Of a stretch of 64,000 bases of DNA, positions 34,058 to 42,355 are shown piece after piece; positions within the stretch are counted from its first letter, which is position 1, and the number at the start of each line of letters is the position of its first letter. The stretch lies in the NCBI RefSeq assembly GCF_044457565.1, contig NZ_JBITGZ010000007.1, positions 1 to 64,000 on the forward strand, read 5' to 3'. The position numbers and the translations under genes are program-made. This DNA comes from Kitasatospora sp044457565. Lineage in GTDB: Bacteria > Actinomycetota > Actinomycetes > Streptomycetales > Streptomycetaceae. The notes beneath the pieces were generated by a model. That model was not told where the DNA came from and made no database searches. It saw only the letters and a program-made list of their open reading frames with translations.

Positions 34058-35224
34058 TCAGGCGCGGTGCAGGGTGATGGTCGTCCAGGCGCCGATGTGC
34101 ACCCGGTCGCCGTCGTTCAGCGGCACGGCGGTGTGCGGGGCGACCGGCTCGGCGCCGCCGTTGACCGTGGTGCCGTTGGTGGAGTCCTGGTCGACCAGCA
34201 CCCAGCTGCCGTCCGACTGTTCGGCCAGCAGGGCGTGCTGGTGCGAGGCGCCCGGGTCCTCCGGCGGCACGGACAGGTCGATCTCCGGCACCGTGCCCCG
34301 GTGCTGGCTGCGCCGGCCGATCCGCAGCTGCCCGCGCCCGGTCAGCGGGATCCGCCGCTCGGGGCAGTACGGCGGGAAGAAGAGCCCGGCGGCCTCGGGG
34401 CCGCTGCGCGCCATCATGTCGGTGAAGTAGTCCCGGTCGGCCGAGACCACCGCGATCCAGGTGGTGCGCACCGGCTGGGCCGGCGGCTGCTCGGCCTGCT
34501 GCTGGACGACCGGCGGGGCCAGGTTGAAGGAGGTGCGGAACTCCTCCCCGCGCGCGGCCGGGCCGGGCTGGGCGTACACCGGGCCGGTCGGCTGGTACGG
34601 CTGCTCGGTCTGCTGGTACGGGCCCGGCTCCTGGGCCGCCTGCGGCTCCTGGTGCTGCGCGGGCTGGTGGGGCGCGGGCTGGTGGGGTGCTGGTCGCTGT
34701 GGCGCGGCCGGCTGCTCGTGCTGGGCCGGCTGCTGGTACCCGCCGGGTGCGGGCGGCGGGTAGCCGTAGCCGCCCGGTGCACCCTGTTGCGCGGGCGCGG
34801 GCTCGCTGCCGCCGTACGCGGACGGGAAGTTCAGCGGCGGCAGGGGCGGCGGCGGGGCGAGCGGTCCCGGTGCGGCCGGCGCCTGGTGCTGGGCCTGGTG
34901 CTGGTGCGCCTGGTGCTGGTGGTGCTGGTTCGAGGGTGCCGAGAGGTCGTAGTCGTACCCGCACTCCTCGCAGTACCGCCCGGTCTGCGGGCTCCGGCAG
35001 ATCGGGCAGAGCACCAGGCCCTCGGTGACGTCGGGGTAGCGCGGCGCCCCGGATGCGCCCGGCGGCGGCCCGGCGGGCGCGGGCGCGGGCGGCACCGGGC
35101 CCGGCACGACCCCGGCGCCCAGCGGTCCGGGGGCCACCGGCCCGGTCGGCGGTTTCATCGGGAAGCCGCAGAAGTCGCACCAGTCCTCGGCCTGCGACTC
35201 GTGGCCCCTAGGGCAGATCGGCAT
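34058..35224 (-). CDS. FHA-domain protein with double zinc ribbon
   Basis: 388 residues. Two N-terminal zinc ribbons (ICPRGH...WCDFCGF at 3-25 and LCPICRSPQTGRYCEECGY at about 70-90) are followed by a long Pro/Gln/His-rich disordered linker (about 95-250) and a C-terminal FHA domain (about 295-380; RIGRRSQHRG, then SHQHALL and DSTNGTTVNG). FHA domains bind phosphothreonine peptides, so it is a likely reader of PknG-type kinase output, as GarA/OdhI is in mycobacteria and corynebacteria. It is far longer than GarA and lacks an evident N-terminal ETTS-type phosphosite. Last gene of the operon; ATG 35224 has GAGGGGGGA upstream. Confidence 0.88.
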   Translation of the reverse strand: MPICPRGHESQAEDWCDFCGFPMKPPTGPVAPGPLGAGVVPGPVPPAPAPAGPPPGASGAPRYPDVTEGLVLCPICRSPQTGRYCEECGYDYDLSAPSNQHHQHQAHQHQAQHQAPAAPGPLAPPPPLPPLNFPSAYGGSEPAPAQQGAPGGYGYPPPAPGGYQQPAQHEQPAAPQRPAPHQPAPHQPAQHQEPQAAQEPGPYQQTEQPYQPTGPVYAQPGPAARGEEFRTSFNLAPPVVQQQAEQPPAQPVRTTWIAVVSADRDYFTDMMARSGPEAAGLFFPPYCPERRIPLTGRGQLRIGRRSQHRGTVPEIDLSVPPEDPGASHQHALLAEQSDGSWVLVDQDSTNGTTVNGGAEPVAPHTAVPLNDGDRVHIGAWTTITLHRA

Positions 35225-35281
35225 AAGGTCCCCCCTCAATTCAGCCCGGCAGGGGCAGCGTCCGGCCGGGCAGCCGCCCGG

Positions 35282-36631
35282 TCACTTCTTCACACGTACG
35301 GTTTTGGTCGACCGGGTCTCAAGGGTCATCGAGTCGGCCTCGCTCACGTTCTTACGGAACCGAACCGTACCCTCCTTGGGATCCACCACGTCGACCACCT
35401 TCTGCAGCAACTTGAACGTGCCGTCGTTGCCGGTGGCGTGGGCGATCCGGACGGCCGCGCCGAGCTTGGCCGTCGCTCGGTCGAGGTCCCCGGCGCGGTG
35501 CGCCTCCAGGCCCTCCTGGATGGAGGAGGCCAGCTCGGCCTGCCCGGTGTAGTGGGCCACCTGCGGGCTGATCCGGGTGGAGGAGGCCAGGTCGTCCGTC
35601 CAGACGGCCTTCACCAGACCCTGCGAGAGCACCTCCGCCGTCCCCCCGGGCTGCGGCAGGATCAGGCTGATCCGCGCGGCGAGCATCTCGTTGCCCACGG
35701 CGGCGGCCGGGACCTCGACGCAGACGTGGTAGTCGCGGCTCTCGTCGCCCCAGGAGCCGGTGGGGTAGTCCCCTGCGCGGGGGCCGGCCTCGGCGCGGCG
35801 GCCGGTGAGGTCCTCGACGGTCGGGGCGACCTGCTTGACGAACCTCACCACCGCGTTGGCGGGCGTCCAGACCCGCAGCGCGACGTCGGCGACCTGCTTG
35901 CCCATCGCGTTCTCCATCATGGCGCGGAAGTCCTCGGCCAGGCCCGACGGCTCCGCGACGATGTCCACGCTGCCGAGCAGTGCGGAGGAGATCTTGCGCA
36001 GCTCCTCCACCTGCCAGTCGGTGCCCACCCCCCGGCAGTCGGCGGTGAAGTGGCCGGTGACCTGCTCGATCGCCTTGTCCAGATCGGCGGCCGACTCGTG
36101 CTCGTTCTTGCCGTCGGTGAGCAGGATGGCGTGCCGGATGGTGGCGTCCCGCCGGCTGAGGAAGAGCCGGTCGGCCTTGGCCAGCCAGGTGCCCATGGCG
36201 GTGCCGCCGTTGGCCTGGAGGCGGCGCAGCGCCTCCTTGGCGGCCTGCCGGGTGGCGTCCCCGGCGACCGCGAGGGTGCCGTCGCCCGGGTAGATGTCCT
36301 TGGCCTCGTGGGTGCCGGCCACCACGGCGAAGGCGACGCCGTCGCGGACGGCGTCGATGGCCACGGCGGTGGCCTCCCGCGCGCCGCGCATCTTGCTGGC
36401 GGGGTAGTCCATCGAGCCGGAGCAGTCGACCATGATCACCACGGCCGAGGACTCCACCCCCTGGTCGTCCTGCGGGCTTCCGCCCGGCAGCGGGCGGCCG
36501 CCCGAGGTGCCGCCGCCGGTCGAGGTGACGGTGACGATCGCGTTGACCTCGCGGGCTCCGTCCGCGAGGTACTCGTTCTGGAAGATGTCCACGTCGAACC
36601 GGGGCAGATTCGACTTCGCCAGACTTGCCAT
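35282..36631 (-). CDS. von Willebrand factor A domain protein
   Basis: 449 residues. The N-terminal half is a VWA domain with a complete metal-ion-dependent adhesion site: DCSGS (D-x-S-x-S) at about 65-69, Thr in GGTAMGTW and Asp in LLTDGKNE. The C-terminal half (about 250-449) is beta-rich followed by a helical TPR-like stretch (EGLEAHRAGDLDRATAKLG). It has no signal peptide, so it probably acts in the cytoplasm, scaffolding protein complexes. Position between the phosphatase and FHA genes suggests it assembles or presents kinase substrates; that is an inference. Confidence 0.88.
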   Translation of the reverse strand: MASLAKSNLPRFDVDIFQNEYLADGAREVNAIVTVTSTGGGTSGGRPLPGGSPQDDQGVESSAVVIMVDCSGSMDYPASKMRGAREATAVAIDAVRDGVAFAVVAGTHEAKDIYPGDGTLAVAGDATRQAAKEALRRLQANGGTAMGTWLAKADRLFLSRRDATIRHAILLTDGKNEHESAADLDKAIEQVTGHFTADCRGVGTDWQVEELRKISSALLGSVDIVAEPSGLAEDFRAMMENAMGKQVADVALRVWTPANAVVRFVKQVAPTVEDLTGRRAEAGPRAGDYPTGSWGDESRDYHVCVEVPAAAVGNEMLAARISLILPQPGGTAEVLSQGLVKAVWTDDLASSTRISPQVAHYTGQAELASSIQEGLEAHRAGDLDRATAKLGAAVRIAHATGNDGTFKLLQKVVDVVDPKEGTVRFRKNVSEADSMTLETRSTKTVRVKK

Positions 36632-36712
36632 GGCCGAGGGCTCCTGTCGGATGGTCAGGATGGTGGGAACGGTCGGGCGGTGCGGTTGGGGCTGTGGGGC
36701 GGTACTCGGGAC

Positions 36713-38131
36713 TCAGCCGCGCGGGGCCGGCGCCGGCGCCGGCGGGTGGTCCGGCGGCGCAGGTACGGTCGGGGGCTGTGGTGGTGCGGGCGGCAGCGGT
36801 GCGCCGGGTGAGCCGATCACCGGCAGGTCGGGCAGGGTGTCGTCGTGCGGCGCCACCGCCTCGGCCCGCTGCGTCGCGGCCGGTGCCGCAGCCGGTACAG
36901 CCGGTACAGCCGGGGCGGAAGGTACGGGAGTCGCGGGCGGCAGCGGTGCGCGGGGTGAGCCGATCACCGGCAGGTCGGGCAGGGTGTCGTCGTGCGGCGT
37001 CACCGCCTCGGCCCGCTGCGTCGCAGCGGGTTCGGCCGTGCCGGCCAGGTCGGTGGCCGGCACGATCGGCAGCACCGCGACGGTGATGTTGTCGTGGCCG
37101 CCGGCCGCGACGGCGAAGCGCACCAGCTCCTGGGCGGCCGCCAGCGGCTCGGTCCGGGCGTCCGTGCGGACCCGGTACGCCAGGTCGGTGGCGGCTTCGG
37201 CGTAGTTCCACAGGCCGTCGGTGCAGATCAGCAGCACGCCGGGGACGTGCGGGGTGAAGTCCAGGGTGTGCGGGATCACCTCCTCGGCGTCCGCGCCGAG
37301 CCAGCCGGTGATCGCGTGCGCCCGGGGGTCGGCGTACGCCTCGGCCTCCTCCATCAGCCCGGCCTCGACCATCCGCGCGGCCCAGGAGTCGTCCTGGGTG
37401 AGCCGGAACGGCTCGGCGCAGTCCCGGTCGTCCGGGATCCAGTACGCCCGGGTGTCGCCGACCCAGCCGATGGTCACCCGGCCGGCGGTGGCTATCGCGC
37501 TGACGTACGTGCAGGCGGGCGCGTTGACGTCGGGGCGGGCGGGTGAGTGCCCGTCAGCGGCCAGCGCGGCGACGGCGCGGGCGGCCTCGGCGATCGCGCC
37601 GCGCATCGCCAGGGTCGGGTCCTGGCCCTGCTCCAGCGCGGTCAGCAGTGCCTCGGAGGCGCTGTCGACGGCGGTCTCGGACGCCTCGTCGGGCCGGTCG
37701 GAGGAGGAGACGCCGTCGCAGACCACGGCGACCACGGCGGGCCGGCCGCCGGGCAGCGAGGTGGCGGCGACGGTGAAGGAGTCCTCGTTGCGGTGGTGGC
37801 GCACGCCCCGGTCACTGACGCCGGCGACGCCCGCGAGCGCCTTCTCCATGTGGTCCCGGGGCCGCGGCTGGGCCTGGCCGCAGGCCTCGCAGTAGCCGTC
37901 GCCGGTGATCTGCTCGGCCCCGCAGCGCACGCAGGCGAGCCCGGGGGAGCGGACCGGGCCCCGGGGAGCGGCCGGTGGGCCCGCAGCGGCCGGCCGGTCG
38001 GCGACCCAGCCGGCCGGCATCGTGCCCATGGCGGCGGGCGGTTCGTGCCGGCTCGCGCCGCAGGACCCGCAGAAGACGTCCTCCGGGTCCAGCGGCTCGG
38101 CACAGCTCGGGCATACGGTCTGCTGCGGCAT
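36713..38131 (-). CDS. PP2C-type serine/threonine phosphatase with zinc ribbons
   Basis: 472 residues. Two zinc ribbons (VCPSCAEPLDPEDVFCGSCG at 7-26 and CVRCGAEQITGDGYCEACG at about 70-88) precede a PP2C domain (about 100-345): GVSDRGVRHHRNEDSF, VCDGVSSSDRPDEAS, GWVGDTRAYW and GGHDNITVAVLP carry the metal-binding Asp residues. The C-terminal tail is Pro-rich and contains a 49-codon duplication. It would reverse phosphorylation by the adjacent PknG-type kinase, whose stop-proximal neighbour it is (3-bp gap). Start ATG 38131. Confidence 0.92.
   Translation of the reverse strand: MPQQTVCPSCAEPLDPEDVFCGSCGASRHEPPAAMGTMPAGWVADRPAAAGPPAAPRGPVRSPGLACVRCGAEQITGDGYCEACGQAQPRPRDHMEKALAGVAGVSDRGVRHHRNEDSFTVAATSLPGGRPAVVAVVCDGVSSSDRPDEASETAVDSASEALLTALEQGQDPTLAMRGAIAEAARAVAALAADGHSPARPDVNAPACTYVSAIATAGRVTIGWVGDTRAYWIPDDRDCAEPFRLTQDDSWAARMVEAGLMEEAEAYADPRAHAITGWLGADAEEVIPHTLDFTPHVPGVLLICTDGLWNYAEAATDLAYRVRTDARTEPLAAAQELVRFAVAAGGHDNITVAVLPIVPATDLAGTAEPAATQRAEAVTPHDDTLPDLPVIGSPRAPLPPATPVPSAPAVPAVPAAAPAATQRAEAVAPHDDTLPDLPVIGSPGAPLPPAPPQPPTVPAPPDHPPAPAPAPRG
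36787..37024 (-). repeat. 91-bp direct repeat inside the PP2C gene
   Basis: Copies at 36787-36877 and 36934-37024, nearly identical (differences at only a few positions) and 147 bp apart, a multiple of three. They encode two copies of a segment containing PHDDTLPDLPVIGSP in the C-terminal tail. The high identity suggests recent duplication or ongoing homogenisation. Confidence 0.85.
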
Positions 38132-38134
38132 TGG

Positions 38135-40729
38135 CTACACCCATGTTCTGGGGCGGGTGCGGTTGGCCCGCTCCACCATCTCGATCCTGGTCTCGGCCCG
38201 GTCGGCCAACCGGGCGAGTACCCGGTAGGAGTGTTCCAGGGCGAAGCGCAGTTCCCGCTCGGCGGCGGGTTGTCCCAGCAGGGTGAGCTCGCGGGGGGAT
38301 CCGGTGGCGCCGACCGCTCCGGCGACCACCCAGTCGAGGGCGGCGCCCAGCACCTCGACGGACAGTTCCTCGCGCCGCCGGTCGTCCAGGCCGAGCCGGG
38401 TGAGCTGTTCGGAGCTGGCGCCGAGGTCGGGGCCCATCGGGTCGGTGGCCGGGCGTTCGCGCAGCCGGGCGCGGACGGCGCCGATCCGGGCGGCGGTGAA
38501 GTGGCTGGAGGTGGCCGGCACGGACTCCAGTGACCGGACGGCGCCGGTGCGGTCGCCGCCGGCCAGTCGTACCCTGGCCAGCCCGAACGCCGCGCTGACG
38601 TATGCGTGGTCGGTGGTCCAGACCAGTCGATAGAACTCGGCGGCGTCCTCGTCGTTGCCGAGCAGTTCGGCGCAGAGCGCCAGCGCCAGCTTCGGGGCGC
38701 TCTCGCCGGGGAAGGCGTCGTAGAGCGCGTCGAAGGCCTCGGCGGCGGCCTGGAGCTGCTCCTGGGCCTGCTTGTCGCCTTCGCCTGCCGCGGCGGTCAG
38801 GGCGGCGAGGCCGCGGTACCAGACCACCCGCCAGTCGCCCGGGTGGTCGCTCTCCAGGGCGGTCAGCGCCTCCTGGGCCGCCGTCAGGTCGCCGAGTTCG
38901 AGGTGGGCCCGCAGCTCGCGCAGCTGCCGCTCGACCGAGGCGGCGGGTGCGGTGGCGAGGGCGGCCAGCGCCTCGTCGGGCGCGGTGGCGACCAGGGCCG
39001 CGAGGAAGCCCGCGTTGGGGTCGGCGGGGTCGACCCGGGGCACCGGCAGGGCGAGCGCGGCGGCGGCCGGGTCCAGCGCGCTGACCCGCACTCCGCGCCC
39101 GCCGCCAACGGCCTCGCCGCCGTTCGCCTGGCCGCCGTTCGACCGGGTGCCGCTCACCTCGTCGTCGACCAGCTCGGTGTCCACCACCCGCAGTTCCGGG
39201 CCGAACAGGGTGGACAGTGCGGGCCTGGGCCGGGAGTCGCGCAGGGCGAGGATCTCGCGCAGCACGCCGGTCAGCTGATCCGCCATCTCCTCGGCGGAGG
39301 AGAACCGCCGGGCCGGATCCGGGTCGGTGGCGCGCACCAGGAAGCGGTAGTACGACTCGTACTCGGCGAAGACGGGGACGGTCTCCGGGCCCGGCAGCTC
39401 CTCGCGGTAGGTGCTGTTGTAGCCCTGGAAGTCGAAGGTCAGCACGGCGAGCGTGCGGGCCACGGTGTAGAGGTCGGAGGCCGGGGACGGGCCGTCGGTG
39501 GCGATCTCCGGGGCCTGGTAGCCGATGGTGCCGTAGATCGGCCCGTCGTCGTCGAAGCGGCGGACGGCGCCCATGTCGATGATCTTGAGCGAGTCCTCGC
39601 TCTGGATCACGTTGTCGATCTTGAAGTCGCAGTACACCAGGCCCCGGCTGTGCAGGTAGCCGAGCGCGGGCAGCGCCTCCAGCGCGTACGCGATCGCCTG
39701 CTCCACCGGCAGCGGCTCACGCCGGCCGTCCGGGGTGCGGCGGTCGTTGGCGATGTCCTTGAGCGACTTGCCGCCGACGTACTCCATCACGATGTAGCCG
39801 TCGGCCGAGCCGGTGCGCAGATCCGGGTGCTCGACGAAGTTGATGATGCGCACGATGTTCGGGTGGTCCACCTCGGCGAGGAAGCGCCGCTCGGCGATGG
39901 CCACCGCGAGCGCGTCCTCGTCCCCGGTGTCCAGCAGGCCCTTGAGCACCACCCAGCGGTCGCTGACCCGCCGGTCCACCGCCAGGTAGATCCAGCCGAG
40001 CCCGCCGTGCGCCAGGCAGCCCAGCACCTCGTACTGCCCGCCGACCAGGTCGCCCAGGCGCAGCTTGGGGGTGAAGGAGTACGGCGTACCGCACTTGGTG
40101 CAGAAGCCGTCCGGGCGGCCCGGGCGGCCGTTCTTCTCCCGGCCCACGGGGGTGTCGCACCTGCTGCAGAACCGCTTGCGCTCGGGCACCTCGGGGTTGG
40201 CCAGCACGGCCTTCGCCGGGTCGGCCTTGGGCACCGTCGGGACGGTCACCAGGCCCGCGCCCAGCCGGTGGCGGGTGCCCGCGCTGGCCCCGCTGCGGCT
40301 GCTGCGTACGGACACCGAACGGCCGCTGCCGGTCCGGGTCGAGCGGTGCGACCGGGAGCGGCCGGACATCGAGCGGACCGAGCCGGTACGGGAGGAACGG
40401 GCCGAGTCCGGGGAGACACGGGCGGAGGGCAGGTAGGGCGCGGTGCGCCCGGTGTCACCGCCGGCGGCGGGCGAGCTCAGGCCGCACTCGTCGCAGTAGC
40501 CGTCCGGGTCGATCGTCCCCGGGCAGTCGGGTTGGCCGCAGGGCGAGCCGGGCCCGCCGCCGGCAGAGGCGCCAGAAGCGCCAGAAGCGGCAGGCGCTGC
40601 CGGTGCCGCCGGTGCGGCCGCCGGGCTCCCCGGGGCCGCCGCCGGGGCCAGCCCGCACTCGGTGCAGTACCCGTCGGGGTCGATGACCCCGGTGCCGGTG
40701 CAGTCCGGCCGCGCACACGCCTCGCTCAT
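38135..40729 (-). CDS. pknG: PknG-type serine/threonine protein kinase
   Basis: 864 residues. Two zinc ribbons of the form DPDGYCxECGL lie at the N-terminus, then an Arg/Ser-rich linker, then a rubredoxin-like module (CSRCDTP...FCTKCGTP, about 187-215) as in PknG. The kinase domain spans about 225-500: GGLGWIYLAVD, VVLKGLL, catalytic YCDFKIDNV near 364-372, and IDMGAVR where DMG replaces DFG. A TPR-rich C-terminus (about 590-860) completes the PknG layout. Mycobacterial PknG phosphorylates GarA to control glutamate metabolism. ATG 40729 lies 5 bp after the upstream stop. Confidence 0.93.
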   Translation of the reverse strand: MSEACARPDCTGTGVIDPDGYCTECGLAPAAAPGSPAAAPAAPAAPAASGASGASAGGGPGSPCGQPDCPGTIDPDGYCDECGLSSPAAGGDTGRTAPYLPSARVSPDSARSSRTGSVRSMSGRSRSHRSTRTGSGRSVSVRSSRSGASAGTRHRLGAGLVTVPTVPKADPAKAVLANPEVPERKRFCSRCDTPVGREKNGRPGRPDGFCTKCGTPYSFTPKLRLGDLVGGQYEVLGCLAHGGLGWIYLAVDRRVSDRWVVLKGLLDTGDEDALAVAIAERRFLAEVDHPNIVRIINFVEHPDLRTGSADGYIVMEYVGGKSLKDIANDRRTPDGRREPLPVEQAIAYALEALPALGYLHSRGLVYCDFKIDNVIQSEDSLKIIDMGAVRRFDDDGPIYGTIGYQAPEIATDGPSPASDLYTVARTLAVLTFDFQGYNSTYREELPGPETVPVFAEYESYYRFLVRATDPDPARRFSSAEEMADQLTGVLREILALRDSRPRPALSTLFGPELRVVDTELVDDEVSGTRSNGGQANGGEAVGGGRGVRVSALDPAAAALALPVPRVDPADPNAGFLAALVATAPDEALAALATAPAASVERQLRELRAHLELGDLTAAQEALTALESDHPGDWRVVWYRGLAALTAAAGEGDKQAQEQLQAAAEAFDALYDAFPGESAPKLALALCAELLGNDEDAAEFYRLVWTTDHAYVSAAFGLARVRLAGGDRTGAVRSLESVPATSSHFTAARIGAVRARLRERPATDPMGPDLGASSEQLTRLGLDDRRREELSVEVLGAALDWVVAGAVGATGSPRELTLLGQPAAERELRFALEHSYRVLARLADRAETRIEMVERANRTRPRTWV

Positions 40730-40734
40730 CGAAC

Positions 40735-42201
40735 TCAGGCCCCCTGTCCGTGGTGCTGTCCGTCGCCGATCTGTCCGTCGCCGATCTGTCCCTGGCCGGC
40801 CGGGCCGCCGCCCGCCGGCCCCTCGCCCGCGGGTCGTTCGCCCGCCGGCCCCTCTTCCGCCGGTCGTCGGCCCCGCCCCGCACCGCCGTCGACGGGCCGC
40901 AGGGCGTGCTGGAAGCGGGCCACCGCGCCCGCCGCCGCCCGAAGGTCGCACGGCGCGCTCCAGAGCAGCCAGCGGGCCTTCTCGTAGCGCTCGATGACCT
41001 CCGGGTCCTCGGCGACCCGCAGCCGGGCGGCCATCGCCCGGTACGCGTCCAGCCGTCCGCGCAGCTCGGCCCGTACGGCCAGCGGCTGGGTCACCTCGGT
41101 GAGTGCCTGCCTGGCCCGCCCCAACTCCTTGGCGGCGGCGTCCTCCAGGGCGTCCAGCAGTGGCGCGAGACGGTGCCACTGGCCGCTCTGGCGCAACTCC
41201 AGCGCCAGCACCACCCGCTCGCGCAGCGCCGAGGCGGGGCCGGGCACGGCCGGCACCTCGGTGGCGGCTATCTTCGCCAGCACCTCGCCGCGGGCCCGGC
41301 GGGCCTCGGCGAGGGTGGCGTCGGCCCGTTGCAGCAGGTCGCCCACGCCCTGGAGGCGCTCCTCGGCGTCGTCGCGCAGCCGCAGCAGGCCCTCCAGCTC
41401 CAGTCGGATGCCGTCCAGCGCGCGCCCGGCCCGGTCGAAGCGCGTGGTGTCCACCACGCCGGACGGCGCGGCCATCGCGCTCCCCTCTGGCACCGTGCCG
41501 CGCTGCGCGGGCACCCGGCTGGGCCGCCAGAGCGCCAGCGGGTCGCTCAGCACCTCGGCGCGAAGCTCCGTCAGCTCGTGCTCCAGCACGATCAGGTCGT
41601 CACCGAGCGGGTGTGTACCGGGGCGCACCCCGAGTGAGGCGCCGAGCGTCTGCACCCGGCGCAGCTCGGCGAGCAGCAGGTCGATCCTGGCGGGCAGGGC
41701 GGACCACACGGCGTCGGCGGCGTTGACCACCTCCAGCACGGTGGCGTACCAGGCGTTCATCCGGTCCATCAGCTCGGCCAGGCTGACCTGTTCCACCAGC
41801 CTGGCCGGCGCGCCGAGCAGCTGCGGCCCGTCCGGCAGGCTGCCGCCGGGGACGGTCACGGCGGGGCCGCTGAGCAGTTCGTTCAGCTCGGCCAGTTCGG
41901 CCGCGCCGGGCTTGGCCCGTCGGGCGCGCACCGCCCGGGCCGAGGCGAGCGCCTCGGAGTAGCGGTCGAAGAGCGACCAGAGCAGCGGCAGCCCCTGCCC
42001 GGCGACGGACCAGCGCTCCTCGGTGCGCCCGGTCAGCGCGGCGCCTTCCAGCAGCCGGCGGCCGGGGTGGTCCTGGAGCGCGAGCAGCGCCGTCTCGACG
42101 GCGTCGCGCTCCGCGCCGAGACGTGCCAGAACGCGGTCCACCTCCTCCCGGCTCATCGCCGGGCCAGCAGATCCTGCCAACGCCTGGTCCTTCCTCTCCA
42201 C
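40735..42201 (-). CDS. helical protein of unknown function in the pknG operon
   Basis: About 488 residues, almost entirely predicted helix with heptad-like Leu/Ala spacing and no signal peptide or membrane segment, ending in a low-complexity Gly/Pro/Gln tail (GPAGEGPAGGGPAG, then GQIGDG repeats). No catalytic motif is recognisable. GTG at 42201 gives the longest product; a TTG at 42180 has a much better ribosome binding site (AGGAAGG, 8 nt upstream) and may be the true start. It lies between the binding-protein gene and pknG (5 bp from pknG), so a role in linking the receptor to the kinase is plausible but unproven. Confidence 0.75.
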   Translation of the reverse strand: MERKDQALAGSAGPAMSREEVDRVLARLGAERDAVETALLALQDHPGRRLLEGAALTGRTEERWSVAGQGLPLLWSLFDRYSEALASARAVRARRAKPGAAELAELNELLSGPAVTVPGGSLPDGPQLLGAPARLVEQVSLAELMDRMNAWYATVLEVVNAADAVWSALPARIDLLLAELRRVQTLGASLGVRPGTHPLGDDLIVLEHELTELRAEVLSDPLALWRPSRVPAQRGTVPEGSAMAAPSGVVDTTRFDRAGRALDGIRLELEGLLRLRDDAEERLQGVGDLLQRADATLAEARRARGEVLAKIAATEVPAVPGPASALRERVVLALELRQSGQWHRLAPLLDALEDAAAKELGRARQALTEVTQPLAVRAELRGRLDAYRAMAARLRVAEDPEVIERYEKARWLLWSAPCDLRAAAGAVARFQHALRPVDGGAGRGRRPAEEGPAGERPAGEGPAGGGPAGQGQIGDGQIGDGQHHGQGA

Positions 42202-42336
42202 TTCGGGTCACGCGGGTCACGGCCGCGGGGTGCGGCTCGGGGGTACTGCCAGGAGGTACTGCTCCGGGGTCACCGGCCGGGCGTCACGGCTCCGTCCGTG
42301 CTGCCGGGGCTGCCCGTGCTGCCGGTGCGGCCCCTG

Positions 42337-42355
42337 CCGCCGGTGCTACCGGCGG
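42337..42355 (-). terminator. small hairpin directly behind the binding-protein stop codon
   Basis: CCGCCGGT-GCT-ACCGGCGG, perfect 8-bp stem touching the stop codon of the GlnH-like gene, inside the operon and followed by a 135-bp gap before the next gene. It may be a partial terminator or an RNA stabiliser that sets the ratio of receptor to kinase. Confidence 0.4.
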
